Shown here piece by piece: positions 9,701-21,600 of a stretch of 64,000 nt of DNA. The translations under genes and the position numbers were made by a program. Position 1 is the stretch's first letter. Every line of letters starts with the position of its first letter. Source of the DNA: Lineus longissimus. Taxonomy: Eukaryota > Nemertea > Pilidiophora > Heteronemertea > Lineidae. The stretch is taken from NCBI RefSeq assembly GCF_910592395.1, contig NC_088317.1, forward strand, positions 3,410,001-3,474,000, read 5' to 3'. The notes beneath the pieces were generated by a model, which was not told the DNA's origin, ran no database searches, and worked only from the letters and a program-made list of their open reading frames with translations.

Positions 9701-12266
9701 ACTTGAAAAAAAATATCTTGACTAGAAAAAAATCATTTCGACTAGAAAATAAATCATTTCGACTTTTTGAAGCAAACGGCTTGCCATAGATAAAGACTAA
9801 GAATTTTTAACTTAGGTAACTGGCACCTATTGACATTTAATAGATTATTTAATTTTTCAGCCCAATTCACGCATTGGCCACTTTGTTGGTTCAAGTAAAA
9901 TTGGTAAGCACAGCATAATAGCCAAATTTCTTTCAATTGTTTTGTAGAATTGTTTAATAGAATATCGACAGATCATATTTTTATACTGGAAAATGCATAC
10001 TCAGTTTCAAAGACAGATGATATAATCATTTGCCTCCTATTTGCGGTGAACATTTGAGAATTCCTCACTACTGATGGCTTTCTATAACTGCTATGTTTAT
10101 ACGAAAAGACCCTAAACTACAGTTTGTCACCGAAAAGCAATCGATATACTGGTATGTTGGCGTGGAAGAAATATAAAATTGCTCGATCCTGAAACCCAAC
10201 CTTTCTCATAATCTTCAGCTGAATTCTTGTCGTTTATCATTTGTGCCTTGGCCTTTTTTCTAGGTAACTGTAATTCGAAATTCTGGGGTGCTAGAAAGTA
10301 TGTTATGGGTACGCGAAGTAAGTATGCACCTGTGAGGTGGTATTTAGCAAATTTAGCATTTACCAAATAACCACCCATTTGCATAAAAATATCGTTTTCA
10401 ATGTAAAAAATTCATTTTCTTGGTAATTTGGTTTCACTGTACATAACTGTAGTTGTCTGCATTGCTCAAGGTCTCAATACAACCAAAGGGAAGATGTATA
10501 ATGTGGTTTTCTAGTTTGATTATTCATCAGCTCAGTGGAGCCAAGCATTGTCTGCTTCATGCATTCTTAGAAATAAAGTATTTTGAGCTTTCAAAAAACC
10601 TTTAAAAGTTTTTCGCCCAATACAAATAGACACCCCGTAGTGGTTTTTCATTAAAAGTAAAAAACCCTTGAAGGTTTTTGAAATGGAAAACCCACTATGG
10701 GTTTTTCCCAACACTGAAAACCTCTGCGGGGTGCATATCTGTGTTGGGAAAAACCACTGAAGGTTTTTCAAAAGCTGGGAAAGCTTTATATCCAAGAGTG
10801 TGGCCTGTCACCTATATGGGAACGCTCAATGCTTCGGTCTTTTGAGGGAGGGCAGAAGTCCGAAGTTTAGTTTCGCTTCAGCCAATTTAGAGAAGGTGCC
10901 TTAACATAGATGACTTGCTAGCAGTCATCCGAATCAGTTGAACTTGAAATGACAAGATTGTTTCTTTCATCAGCTGGTATCATCTGTGCCTGGAGTTATG
11001 CAACGTGGATGAAGAATGCGTCCAGGAATCTGTATAAACTTTACTCAAACGGCACGGTCAGGGTTAAAGATGAAGGCATGTACTACGTGTATGGCCAGGT
11101 GAGTTTAAAAAAAACGGTATTCCGTATACAGTGGAACCTCCCTTAGCACACACCACTCTATAAAGGACAACCTCTCTATTAGACAAGTGATCTAAATGAC
11201 AGCACTTATCAGTCCCGAGTGTGTCCTTAATAGAGAGGTATACTGTACTCTGCGTTCAGGGGAGAGAATATCAAAACCGATCTCAACCAATATTATCACA
11301 CATAAAGACTAAGAATTTGGAGCTTGATAAAATGCCAGAAGATCTTGCCTTTTCAAGGGCGGATCGAGGGGGGGAGGCGACCCGCCCCCCCCCCCCCCCC
11401 TATTTTCTGTCAACTGGGAAAAAAATCACGTTTGTCTGATGAGCGAAGTGCATAAAAATGGTGCTCTGTAGTGTTCGTGTTGTGCCCTATGAATAGCATT
11501 CCGCGAAGATGACGTCAGTGCAGCTGCTGCCTTCTATTTTCCCATCGCTGAATTACAGGCAATGTCGGACAAACATGCGGTTTCGTAACGGATTCAGGCT
11601 TTCTAACTAGGGCAGTTAGATTCAATCTGGCACATGTCCGAGTGTTGGAAATACTACATAATTGTTCTGAATATTTCTCTCTCTGACTCTATGGTATCAT
11701 TCATGCTAAAAACAATGCAGGGTCAAAGATAAATGACTTTGAAATAAGCTCAAATGCGTAGAAATAAGTGTCGATGTCCGACTGTCACGTGACTAAAATG
11801 TCATCAATATCTTATGCAAATGACCTTGTGAGCTATAGATAGTAACTTCGCGGAATGCTATTTGGCCTTTACAGTTCAACTGTTTCAGTACGAAGAAATA
11901 CATACATGTACTTGTGATGCAAGGATGACTTTATTCTTTCAGCTCATCGTTTACGATATCAAACCGACGGCAAGTGTGGGTCTCAAGGTCAGGGACCCCC
12001 GTATGGGGAATAGCACCAGATTTGTTGAAAGAGAACTGACCAAGTGCATCGAGACCGCGGGCTATCTCATTGGGGAGGGTGGGGTCATCGCGGACAAGTC
12101 CGGGTCGTTCCGGACCTGCAACATGGGCTCCCTGACAGAGCTGTACGAGGGATCGGAGGTGTTCATCTTCGTTCATGTTGGAGAGGCAAGTAATGGGGAG
12201 AAGATTCCTGTTAAGACTTTTCATAACGTGACAACTGCATTCTTTGGCATGATCAAGTACACATAA
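6788..12266 (+). CDS. TNF superfamily ligand, gene A (297 aa)
   Basis: Exons: 6788-6997, 7641-7767, 8279-8289, 9861-9903, 10264-10317, 10974-11098, 11943-12266, phase-consistent to TAA. It is a type II membrane protein: short cytoplasmic tail to K16-R17, a transmembrane segment (about residues 18-41), then a helical heptad-like stretch (NLRRELREIKDIVKL). The stalk carries an acidic block, GIPDWVPSFP and a furin site RARR (103-106). The TNF homology domain runs from about residue 117 (SRIGHFVG) to the end, with GMYYVYGQ and the terminal FFGMIKYT. Four Cys shared with genes B and D probably form two disulfides. Expected role: a furin-released trimeric cytokine for a TNF receptor. The 11-nt exon (8279-8289, AKTD) is inferred from phase and position. 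A 1.2-kb foldback element sits in the following intron. Confidence 0.85.
7945..7963 (+). pseudogene. Decayed stalk exon in TNF gene A
   Basis: After a TTTTTAG acceptor comes ATTGTGACTTTTCAACAAGG, matching the start of gene B's exon at 17307 (ATTGTGACTGTACTATCAAG). In the phase left by exon 2 it encodes CDFSTR and then TGA. Its only nearby donor leaves the wrong phase for the next exons, so it is probably a relic of the Cys/Lys stalk module kept in B and D. Confidence 0.5.
8597..9788. mobile_element. 1.2-kb foldback DNA element in an intron of TNF gene A
   Basis: The ends are inverted copies: TATGGCAAGCCGTTTGCTTC at the left and its complement at the right, followed by AAAAAGTCGA-type arms that iterate TTTCAAGTCGA over 200-300 bp on each side. 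GATAAA flanks both ends (8591-8596 and 9789-9794) as a likely target duplication. A second inverted pair (GAACATTATGACGTCATCA and complement, about 8937-8957 and 9430-9450) brackets a unique core of about 450 bp with an ORF. The layout is AT-rich arms around a GC-richer core. Confidence 0.85.
9064..9318 (+). CDS. Unrecognised ORF in the core of the foldback element
   Basis: The ORF starts MAGGDVVDIAECLRQCPAM and runs 84 codons with normal amino-acid composition, then stops. A second frame (to 9442) continues with LHAIEGLQNNTTHGPVRG, as if a small frameshift, near a repeated CACTAACG at 9300-9319, broke a longer protein. I recognise no domain. It is either an accessory protein of the transposon or a captured host exon. 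The GC content is clearly higher than in the flanking arms. Confidence 0.35.
   Translation: MAGGDVVDIAECLRQCPAMVRRSERARQSLDQNKLENCSRLLDDILGILSALYIRACDHFGAGSVLAEDFAEVLVHMHSTNARH
10562..10800. mobile_element. Inverted-repeat element of the CATTCTTAGAAATAAAG family
   Basis: The ends CATTCTTAGAAATAAAG and CTTTATATCCAAGAGTG are inverted copies. The interior is a chain of short palindromes (AAAACC...GGTTTTT) with the family phrase GTGCATATCTGTGTTGG. It lies in an intron of TNF gene A. Relatives lie at 15945-16029, 18452-18760, 19499-19722, 48231-48446 and 58536-58606. Confidence 0.7.
11492..11862 (+). mobile_element. 371-bp inverted-repeat element (AATAGCATTCC family), copy 2
   Basis: A perfect 17-bp terminal inverted repeat, AATAGCATTCCGCGAAG / CTTCGCGGAATGCTATT, encloses non-coding sequence nearly identical to 56702-57071. 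It lies in the last intron of TNF gene A. Confidence 0.9.
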
Positions 12267-15200
12267 ATCGTTTAATTTGACATGTGGCCTTTTCGTTCAC
12301 AGGATGGATGGTTCTTTTACGCGTATCGTTAAATACTCGGAAAATATGCAATGTATAGGTCATTTGAATAACTTAGTAGTTCAATATTAAATTACATCAA
12401 AATGCCTTAATGTGTCACCGGTGACTGAATTGGTCGATGATCACTTCAAACTTAACATCGAAGTGATTTTGACCTCTTTTGACTGCTTTCGTCATTTTTG
12501 CTCCGAACCGAGAGGAAATAGTGGTCTCGCCATAGCCTCTATATAGCCAAAACAAGGCTTAAACATTATCCGTCCTCTATCTATACGTGTAGCCAAAGTG
12601 TTCAGTTCTGTTATGTATGTAAATGCTTTATAAAAGTAACTTTATCTGTATAAGTACAATGCAATATTAATTAAATTTCATTATCATCATTTTCACCTTA
12701 TTTTGTTTCTGTCAAAATTATTTTTATTGGAACTGTAAGAAATGTTTAAGTCCGCCAAAGAAAATCGTGAGGATATTGTGCTTCTATACAGCTCAAAGCA
12801 TACTCACGTAAACCGTACGTATGAAGCTTTTTTTCATAATACAATATTACATAGGCTTCGTGGCATTATTGGAAGTGGGCTATGAATGTGGCAGGTCCCG
12901 ATTTGCCGATTTTTCCTTTAAATAACCACGTGTCTGTCACCAGTCTTGTCAACAAACTTGTTGCTTGTGCAGTCAAGTGAGACCAGTCAATGGGAGTCAA
13001 TCAGGCTAGGTACTGTACATGTATTGATGCAATATACATTGTATTGAAATGTTAAAAAATGTCGGCGTTCGATGAAAATGATGAACGTCTTCTTGGTCGG
13101 CCTCAATACATACTCATTACAATCAGTTCATATACCCTTTCATAGCATTTCGAGGCATAGCAAGTGCAGAGAAACTGATCAGGTAGTTGGGGCATTTCCA
13201 ACTCGGCAAAAGCATATTTCAAATGTCCTATCACAAGATTGCCTCGAAACACCAGACATCCGATCAATATACCAATACGTACAAGATTAGAATACTTAAA
13301 TGACCTGAATCCTAAATATACAATGAAAGCGCGGTTTTGGATTCGGAACCCTCTTAAAAATAAAGATGTTTCAGCTACTAGATTTGACAAACCTTAAAGG
13401 GATTTTAAGCGGCACAAATATGAAATCCTTTAAGAGAAATGAAAACCTCTTGGATGGTTTTACCACGTAAGCTCGAAAATCCTTGGGCGAGTATTATATT
13501 TCAGTGCTCACCGAAAAACTCCAAAAGCTCAAAACTCTTGTTTAAGTTTGTTTTGACAGTTTGCCTCTATTTAACAGGTGCGAGGCGGCCATGGTCGAAA
13601 AAAGGGACTGCCTGTTATAATGTTGGAGATTGAACAGTCTTGCACCTGTTGTTTTCAATTTACTCTGCCTCTCGATATTTCAAATGACTATGACGTAGGA
13701 GGATCAAAAACATGAATCTCAGGATGGGAATTGAACTGCGTGCTCACGATCAAAAATATCGATAGACGTAAATTTCTGGAACACAATCGTCCGGGCTTTA
13801 AAGGGAGCCTATACACCTTTCCAGAAATGGGGCGCTGAGTGTCCGAAATAGTGATGTCATAAGGGGAAACTAGGCCTTATGGTGTAGGGACAAAGGAGAT
13901 AGTCATGGTTGACCAACACACTAGAATGACTTTGATGACGGACAAGGGGGAAAAAGTTAGTTCCAATGCAAGCCACCAATTTCGGGAAGCATGTATAGAC
14001 AATAGCTATGGGTGGTCTCCAGGAGGCCGATATTCGCACTCGGGGGATTGGATCGAGTTTGATTCAGCAGTAATACAGGTCGTCCTCGTGAATACCGGTA
14101 TAGGGTGCCATTTTGAAAAGGCCTCTTGGGGTGCCACATATTGCATCTATTATATTTGGCTATTTATGAACACAGTGTTATTTAAATGTTATTGTATGCA
14201 CAGGTCGTCACAGTCATTGGTTAAAGATCTGTAAGCCACTCCAGCGGGTATTTCTAATGTTTTGTTAGTCAATGTTCCAGGGCGGAATGGGAAGCGGCGC
14301 TTTGCAGACTGTGCATTACAAGTCACAATAAAGGCGGGACCAGGGCCTACTTAGCCCTACTGGTACCCTTTTGTGGACCTTCGAAATGTATGGTCCTACT
14401 TTTATAGTACAGAAAGGATTGGCTACCGGTACTCACGAGGACATCCCGCATTCTTCATACAAAAGTGAATACTCTTCATGTGGTATGAGGTAGGATAGGA
14501 CAATACCGGCGACCTGGCTCCTTCCTGTAGCCTCCCGTTAACCATCAAGACTGTCAAACCATTGATGATTCATGATTCTGGGAAATCCCAGCAGTACTAG
14601 TACCTATAGAAAGGGGAAGTTTTATAATGCAGTGGCACACTTAATCACAAACGAATGGCCAATGATGGACAAGATTTAAAGGAGATTCCCCATGCAACTG
14701 GCGAATCAAGAGCGATGAAACAATGCAATGCAGGGGAATTCCATTAATTCCAATGTAGCATCCATCATTTTGAATCATGACAATAGTTCTAGCAGAAAGT
14801 TCAGCTGGAGAGGACGAGATCTGCTGGAGGATTCCGTGAATTCGAGTCGGTGTTTCCACACGACCACAGATTTATCAAGTTATCAAAACTGTCCATTAGG
14901 TGGCAGCCGCCTTGACCGAACTCATTAAATATATTTTGAGGAAATCAATTCAATCCATCTTCTGCATTAACTACATGTAGATAAACTAGTAAATTATTAT
15001 TTGCATCCAGATAGTGATCGAACGCCTTATCTTATCCGCACCAATTTGAATGCATTGTAAATAATAGCAACAAAAAACGGGTCAAACGATCCAGGGTGTT
15101 TCTGCAGATGTATTCCGTGAAAATTCAATAGTATGTCGGTCATGGATCGATTCGCCAGGGTCCATGGTAGGCTTCCTGGTAGATTCCTTTGTGATGCATA

Positions 15201-15530
15201 TCATGTGTTTTGATATATATCTAGGCCCTAGTCTCTCGATGGATTCAGTGAAACTCGGAAAGACGAGTACTGGTCAACATGTACAGGGAAATTTGTATTC
15301 ATGGCAGATGAAAACACAAAAATATCGGTCGTTATTCCTGACACTCACATATTTTCACCTGTTTTTGGATTGAATCCATCAGTACAGCGTATGAAAAAAT
15401 GAAAGTTGTCACAAAATAGATGACATTTACTAGTATCTAAGTGCATACATGTTTTCTTATCAATACGGTAGTGCTCTTATTTAAAAATAATAGGTAAGCC
15501 AGAAAATTGGCAAGCACGTCTCAGGCAGAT
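12267..15530. other. Intergenic region between TNF genes A and B
   Basis: No supported exon. It holds the 3' flank of A, a 190-bp inverted-repeat element (13809-13998), and from about 15130 a block resembling the 5' flank of gene A (shared CGATTCGCCAG and AAAATAGATGACAT), presumably promoter carried along in the tandem duplication. Confidence 0.55.
13809..13998 (+). mobile_element. ~190-bp inverted-repeat element (CTATACACCTTTCC family), copy 1
   Basis: The ends are CTATACACCTTTCC and GGGAAGCATGTATAG. Nearly identical copies occur at 52492-52680 and 59643-59820. The TA at each terminus fits insertion at TA, but this is not proven. Non-coding. Confidence 0.8.
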
Positions 15531-15539
15531 TTCCGGGAA
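15531..15539 (+). promoter_or_regulatory. GAS/STAT-like palindrome TTCCGGGAA upstream of TNF gene B
   Basis: The counterpart of the site before gene A: same TTCN3GAA form and nearly the same distance to the ATG (about 74 nt). It differs by one central base while the sequence around it has diverged. Confidence 0.35.
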
Positions 15540-15612
15540 ATAAACTCTGTCTACTTTCTATATTTAATTGTAGTAGACCGTAAAGATCAACATAAAATTT
15601 CAGACCGTCACG

Positions 15613-18600
15613 ATGAAGGATCAAGAAAGCGCCTCTGAGGCTCATCGCCCTGTACAGAAACGGGTCCTGTTCCTGGGGGTGATGTTGGCGAGTTTCGTGG
15701 TCTGCTTCGTCGTGTTCGGCTGCATCACCTACGTGGACAACAGCGATTTGCGAAGGGAGCTCCGGGAGATCAAGGATGGAGTCATAATGACACCTACCGA
15801 GAAACCGGACAGCAGTCTGGAAGATTTTGACGAAAGTGTAAGATGGATTACCGTTGCTGACAACTGGGAATAGCAAAAGATTGACACCCGTGGATAGCCT
15901 CTATTTGGAAAACCAAGCACGATTAATTTGAAAGTGTTTTTCGCTTACCTGAAAAAGTGGTGTATATTTGTGTTGGCTGAAAAACCCTTGAGCTTTTTCA
16001 AAAGCTCGAAAACCCTTAATTGTTAGAGTGTGTATTAAAATATTGGAAGTGACTATTTGGCAAGCCCGGCTTACCAAACAGCGACTTTTTCTTGTCCTGA
16101 ATGGAGAGCCCTCCGATTGGCTAATGTGTTGTAAAGTCTCCAGCTCGCCAAACAGGGTAGATTTTTTACCTGTTTGGCAAGCCCGGCTGGCCGAACAGGG
16201 TGGCTTTTTAGTGCTGTTTGGCAAGCGGCTCTCCAAACAGGACAAAAAAAGATGCCTGTTCGGCGAGCGGCTTGCCAAATAGACCCGGTCTAAAATATTA
16301 CTGTTCTCTTCCCCATCTAAAATTATCCATACGAGTTCACTAAGAATGGCAAAATCTATCAGTAATATTTTGTTTTTGAGAAAAAAATTGATATTTTTTC
16401 CTCTTTATAGGATAGAGAAGATGATGAAGTTGTCGAAGAAGAGAGCGGTATTCCAGAATGGGTTCCAAGTTTTCCACAAATAGGAATAAAGCCAAGCCTC
16501 CCAGCCAACAACATCAGTGAGGTGTTTGTCTCTGATGAAGGTGCTGTGAGGGTCCGGCGGAACGTGAGGGCGTGTGCGGGCTGCTGCCGAGGTAGGTTCA
16601 TATCTCCTGTGACAGAGTTTGTTGTTGTCGTGCCGACACGGTCACTGATGTCCTTCTCGTCCATCCACATATTTGTATTGAGCCTAATGCAGAAACGATG
16701 GCGTGAATAGTACTATAGACCCTTTAAGAATCGGCGTTGTCGAAAGGAGGGCACCGCATTATAGTCTTTCACAGGGTTGTCCAGAAAAGTTTTTTTTTAC
16801 AATTTCTACAATTATCATAATTTCGCCCGGCCGCAACATTTCTGCCAGAGGTGGAGAGATAAGTTTCTGCCGTAAAAAGAATTTTGATATATCGCCTTTT
16901 TTCAGCTAGTGATAGGCTATGTTTGATTTGGTAGATATTCTTGTCTTCTGACTCGTCGCCTTTCACTGACGAGACCTTTCGTACTTGTGTGCTCTTTTGA
17001 AAGTGGAAAACCTAGGTTTTGAGTTTCTAGTATCAAAAGTGTGAAGGGCTTCCTGCGTCAAATGATATCAACTCGTTGAAGGGTAGACACATGTAAGTGG
17101 TAGATTGACTTTATTCTGTGACAGATTTCGAAGCAAACTTAGGAATGTTCAGATTTCGAACTGTCATTAAAAATGTTGACGTCCTTTTGGTCTGGTCTTT
17201 TTGAGAATCTATCTTTATCTTCGAAGACAGAACATACCAATATGGTTTAGCCTTTGTTAGAATAGGGGTACTCGTTTTAGTGATAAAGCCGTCCGTATTT
17301 TTTTAGATTGTGACTGTACTATCAAGAAGAAGAAAAAGGGTGGTAGGTATTTCGCGAAATAAAGTGACTTACAAAACCTATAATAATTTCAAGGTTGACG
17401 AAAAGTGTTTAAGGTAAACATATGATGTGTTAAGTAAAGTTGCGAGCATGTTATGCTACTAGTATCATCATCGAATCTTTAATGTTTTAGAAACAGAATT
17501 AACTATTATTTAAGACAGAGTTTGTTGTTAAAGATTTGCTGGAAAACTTAACAAAAAAAACAAACTGATTTTAAATTTGGCAGAAAAACCCTTTGCCCTT
17601 GTATCACTGTCGTCTTCTGATTTCAGCAAAGAGGGATTGCAAGCGCTGTTGTCAAAGTAGGTATAACACAGTGAAAATAAACAAAGCCATAAGTTTAAGT
17701 CAGTCAGACAATTTTTGAGATGCGACTCTGCCGTTTTACATCGCTCCAATTTTGCTCAAGTAAAAATGGTGAATGGCGAATTCAGGAACTGGATCCGCGC
17801 CTAAGAGTTGACTCTAAAGGAACACAGATAAAACAGCAAGCATGGATACGTGCTGCGTTAGAGAATGGATGTATCTCCATCCGTAATCAAGGAATCGACC
17901 CGAATTTCAGTGTAATTCCGCCATCGATGACGTCATTTGCGCAAATAAAAACTATTGGACGTCGACGAGGACTGGTATTTCAATATGCTAGGTCCTGCAA
18001 TCTAGTCCCAAAGTAGATCCTCTAACGTCTGACTGAGTGACATGGTCACCTGATCACCGTTTTAGGTATAGGTATGGGTATAAAATAAACCCTTTTGAAT
18101 CTCAATAGCCAACGTTTTTAACACAGAACTGTTTGAATGTATTTGCAGAATGTGGAAGCCACAAGTTCTGCAGGCCCGAAAAAAATCATGGTAAGCACAA
18201 TTGCCCTTATTTGATCACTTCAGAGAAGAAAATCTTTTCACTACAGTTAGATGAATGAAGTTTAGACAATAAAGCCAACGGCATGTTCCTTTCAGGTGTC
18301 CCGTAGGATGTTATGTAACCGATTTCTAACAAGATTGCTCAGTTGTAAAAATCGGTCGTCATGATGATTACTATCGGTCAGTCCAAATGAGAGAACAATA
18401 ATGTTTGTACTTTGATTTTTAATAATGTTTCAAGCAATATTCCCACTCCCCGCTCTAGTTAGAAATAAAGGTTTTTGAGCTTTTTGAAAACCTTCAAATG
18501 ATTTTCAGCCGACACTGATAAGGAACCCCCAAAGGTTTTTCGGTAACAGAAAAATAAGCCCTGGTCTTTCACTTTGCTCTGAGGTGCATATTGGCATCTT

Positions 18601-21600
18601 GACTCTTAAGTTTTGGATCCACTCCTGATCGCCTATGACTCCGCTTCACCACTGAGGGGAGGTTACGGACGGTGTACCTCTGATAGTTCAGAATGCATAT
18701 TTGTGTTAGCTGAAACACCTTCGTTTTTTCAAAAGCTAAAAAACCTTTCTGTCTAAGAGTCCCTTTACTATCTTCCAGGTGTAACAGAAAAAGCTATCAG
18801 CAGTATTGTAAGTATATATTGAAATGTTTTGTACATACTGGTATATAAACTGGTGTCCGATAAAAGTAGAGTTCATTTTTACCGGGTCAAGAAGAGGGGG
18901 AGTTGGCTTCTGAAGTATAAAGAAAATACTCTTCGGTATAGTGCATTCTAAAGATATCCATGGTAAGCTTTTACTTTCTTTTGATTATACTGCAAACATC
19001 ATACAATATAAATACTAATTTATAAATCAATCAACTGGCCCAGGGGTCATAAAAGATATAATGCATTGGTCATGATTTGGGTGTCAATTTATTCTCACAA
19101 ACTGCTAAGAACTCGATTTAACCCGATATTAAACAGGCTTAATAGAAATTCTTAGATTTTATCTTAATTCGGCCAAGAGAAAAATTAAAAGAAGAAATGC
19201 ACCTGTGCACCTTCTGATGTTTAATTGACTATTTAATGTTTCAGTTCAAGTCACGGATTGGCCACTTTATTGGTTCTACAGAGGGTAAGGACTGCATGAT
19301 AGCTGATTTCTTTCAAATTTTCAATTTTGGTAGAATATCGACACGTCATATTTCTATATTTTTATCGATATGCATACGGAGCATCGAAGATGGTGATCAT
19401 TCGCCTCATATTTGCGATGAAAATGAGATCGGCGAGTCATAGATTCTTGTGGTTAACTGAGTGATTGATTTGGTGTTGATTTAGTTAAAAACGCTACTGT
19501 CTTAGAAATTCTTAGAAAACTCAAACTTAAGGGTTTTTGAAATTGTTAAAACTTCTGAGGGTGCACATTTGTGCTGCATGGCAAAAAAAACTATTGAAGG
19601 GTTTAAAAAAATGAAAACCCATAAGTTTGAGTTTTTTCTCACATCCATGTGATGTAATTTGTATTCGCCGAACGACCTTAATGGTTTTTTAGATGCTCAA
19701 AAACCTTTATGTCAAAGAATGTTTCACCAAGGTCTGTCTCTTTCTGTGTATGTACCTTGTGCTCATGTGCAACTTCTACAACTGTACGAAGGTTGGCTTT
19801 TGATTGGTCAAATTGAGTTGCTGATAAAAATAAACCAATCAAAACCGTCCTCTGTATAGGTTTAGAAACTAAATTGGAAACTTGACCGAGCGTCATCCTT
19901 TTTCTTTAAAATCTGACATTATAATCCCGCTTCTTTTTACACGTATATTTCGAGAGAGAGCTTTAGGCGTTCTAAGCTCAACTTGTCATTCAATTAATCA
20001 ATTACAAGACCCTGTGGGCGAACATTCAAAGTATCAACGACCATCAGTACAGATGATGGAGAGTGGTATTACAAATGTACGTAACCTGCCGTTCTAAAAT
20101 ACCATAACGGAGCGAGGAAATTGTAAAATTGTAAAATTATTTAAATATATTTTTTTTCAAAAATTCATTAGACCGCCTCACTCCCCCTGTATGGTCTCAA
20201 GGAAGGACACAAATTTATGTCCGTGCTGTTTAAGACAGTGCTGCGAGTTCTGATCAAAGGTTTTAGAGCAGATATTTGAAAAGTTAATACATGTAATATC
20301 ATAATTCGAAGAAGTTCACCATTTCCCTCGCCCATATTTCTGTCGTTTTCTCACACTTTACGAGGTTTACAACGCACCGATTCCGCACTAGGCCTACTGA
20401 TGACGTGCTATAAACAAATCCATTTTTGCTTTGTGCAAAAAAGAATCTCACGAAACTTCTTCACGGAATGACATTCGAGATGTACTTGTACGAATGTTTG
20501 TGCGCGATATAAAACTGCGAGTTAACTGAAACATCCTCAACGATTCTCATAATCCTGGTTTGCCGAAAATGATATGAGCTTTTCTGGCCGCCAAGTCTAC
20601 CTATTGTACGATATCATTTTCGAGACCTTGTCGTTTATCATTTGTACTTTGACTTTTTATTAGGAGTTATTAAGTGTGGTAAGATGATCGAGAAGGGTAA
20701 ACCGTACGCTCTCACAACGGATAGTAAGTATGCAGTTTTGTTAGAGAGGCCTGGGGGTCCCAAGAGAAAAAGTTGCATGCAAAAATTAGAAAATTTTAGC
20801 TTCAGTCTGATTTGAGGGGGTAACTTATATCTGATGATTTGCTAACATATAGCCTTTGCCGTTATTAGAATCCGAAATGTCTTGTACTTGAAATGCTTTG
20901 TTTCTTTCGCCAGCTGGGGACATTTGCGCCTGGAAATATGCAACATGGATGAAAAGAGAGTCCAAGAAACTGTATAATCTGCAATCAAACGGCAAGGTCG
21001 AGGTGAGAGATGCCGGCCTGTACTATATCTATGGCCAGGTGAGTTAAAAAGATATACGTAATACTCGTTATATGGCCATTTATGCCATGACGTTTAAATG
21101 TCCATTAAAAAGTGGCGATATAGCGTACTATCTTCTCACGACGTGGCGATAGAATATCGTACAACGTTAGTTTTCCTGAATATTTAAACAAAGTTCAACT
21201 AGATAACAAAGACTAAGAACGTGAAACATCAAAATTGCCAAAAATGCTAGCCTTTTTGCAAAAAGGGCGTCCATAGTTTCCCTAACATCCTACAGTATTA
21301 TTCATTTGTTCACTGTGTAAAGATAAAACCGTTAGGAACAAAATGAAACCTCACTTACAATGTAGCTGTAAACTAATCAAGATAATTTTGAAGGAGATAC
21401 CGGACATCAATTTTGTCAATGTACAAAATCCTTTATTGCTCCGCCAAGTTTCAAGTGAATTTTAAGTGATCGCAACTCAACTTGCCAGAAAGTTTGGGGT
21501 TCCGCCAAAGCTAGGCGGAACCCCAAACTTTCTGGCAAGTTGAGTGGCGGTCACTTTAAATTTGCGGTTGCTAAACGAATCAGGCTCTGAACAAAAACTG

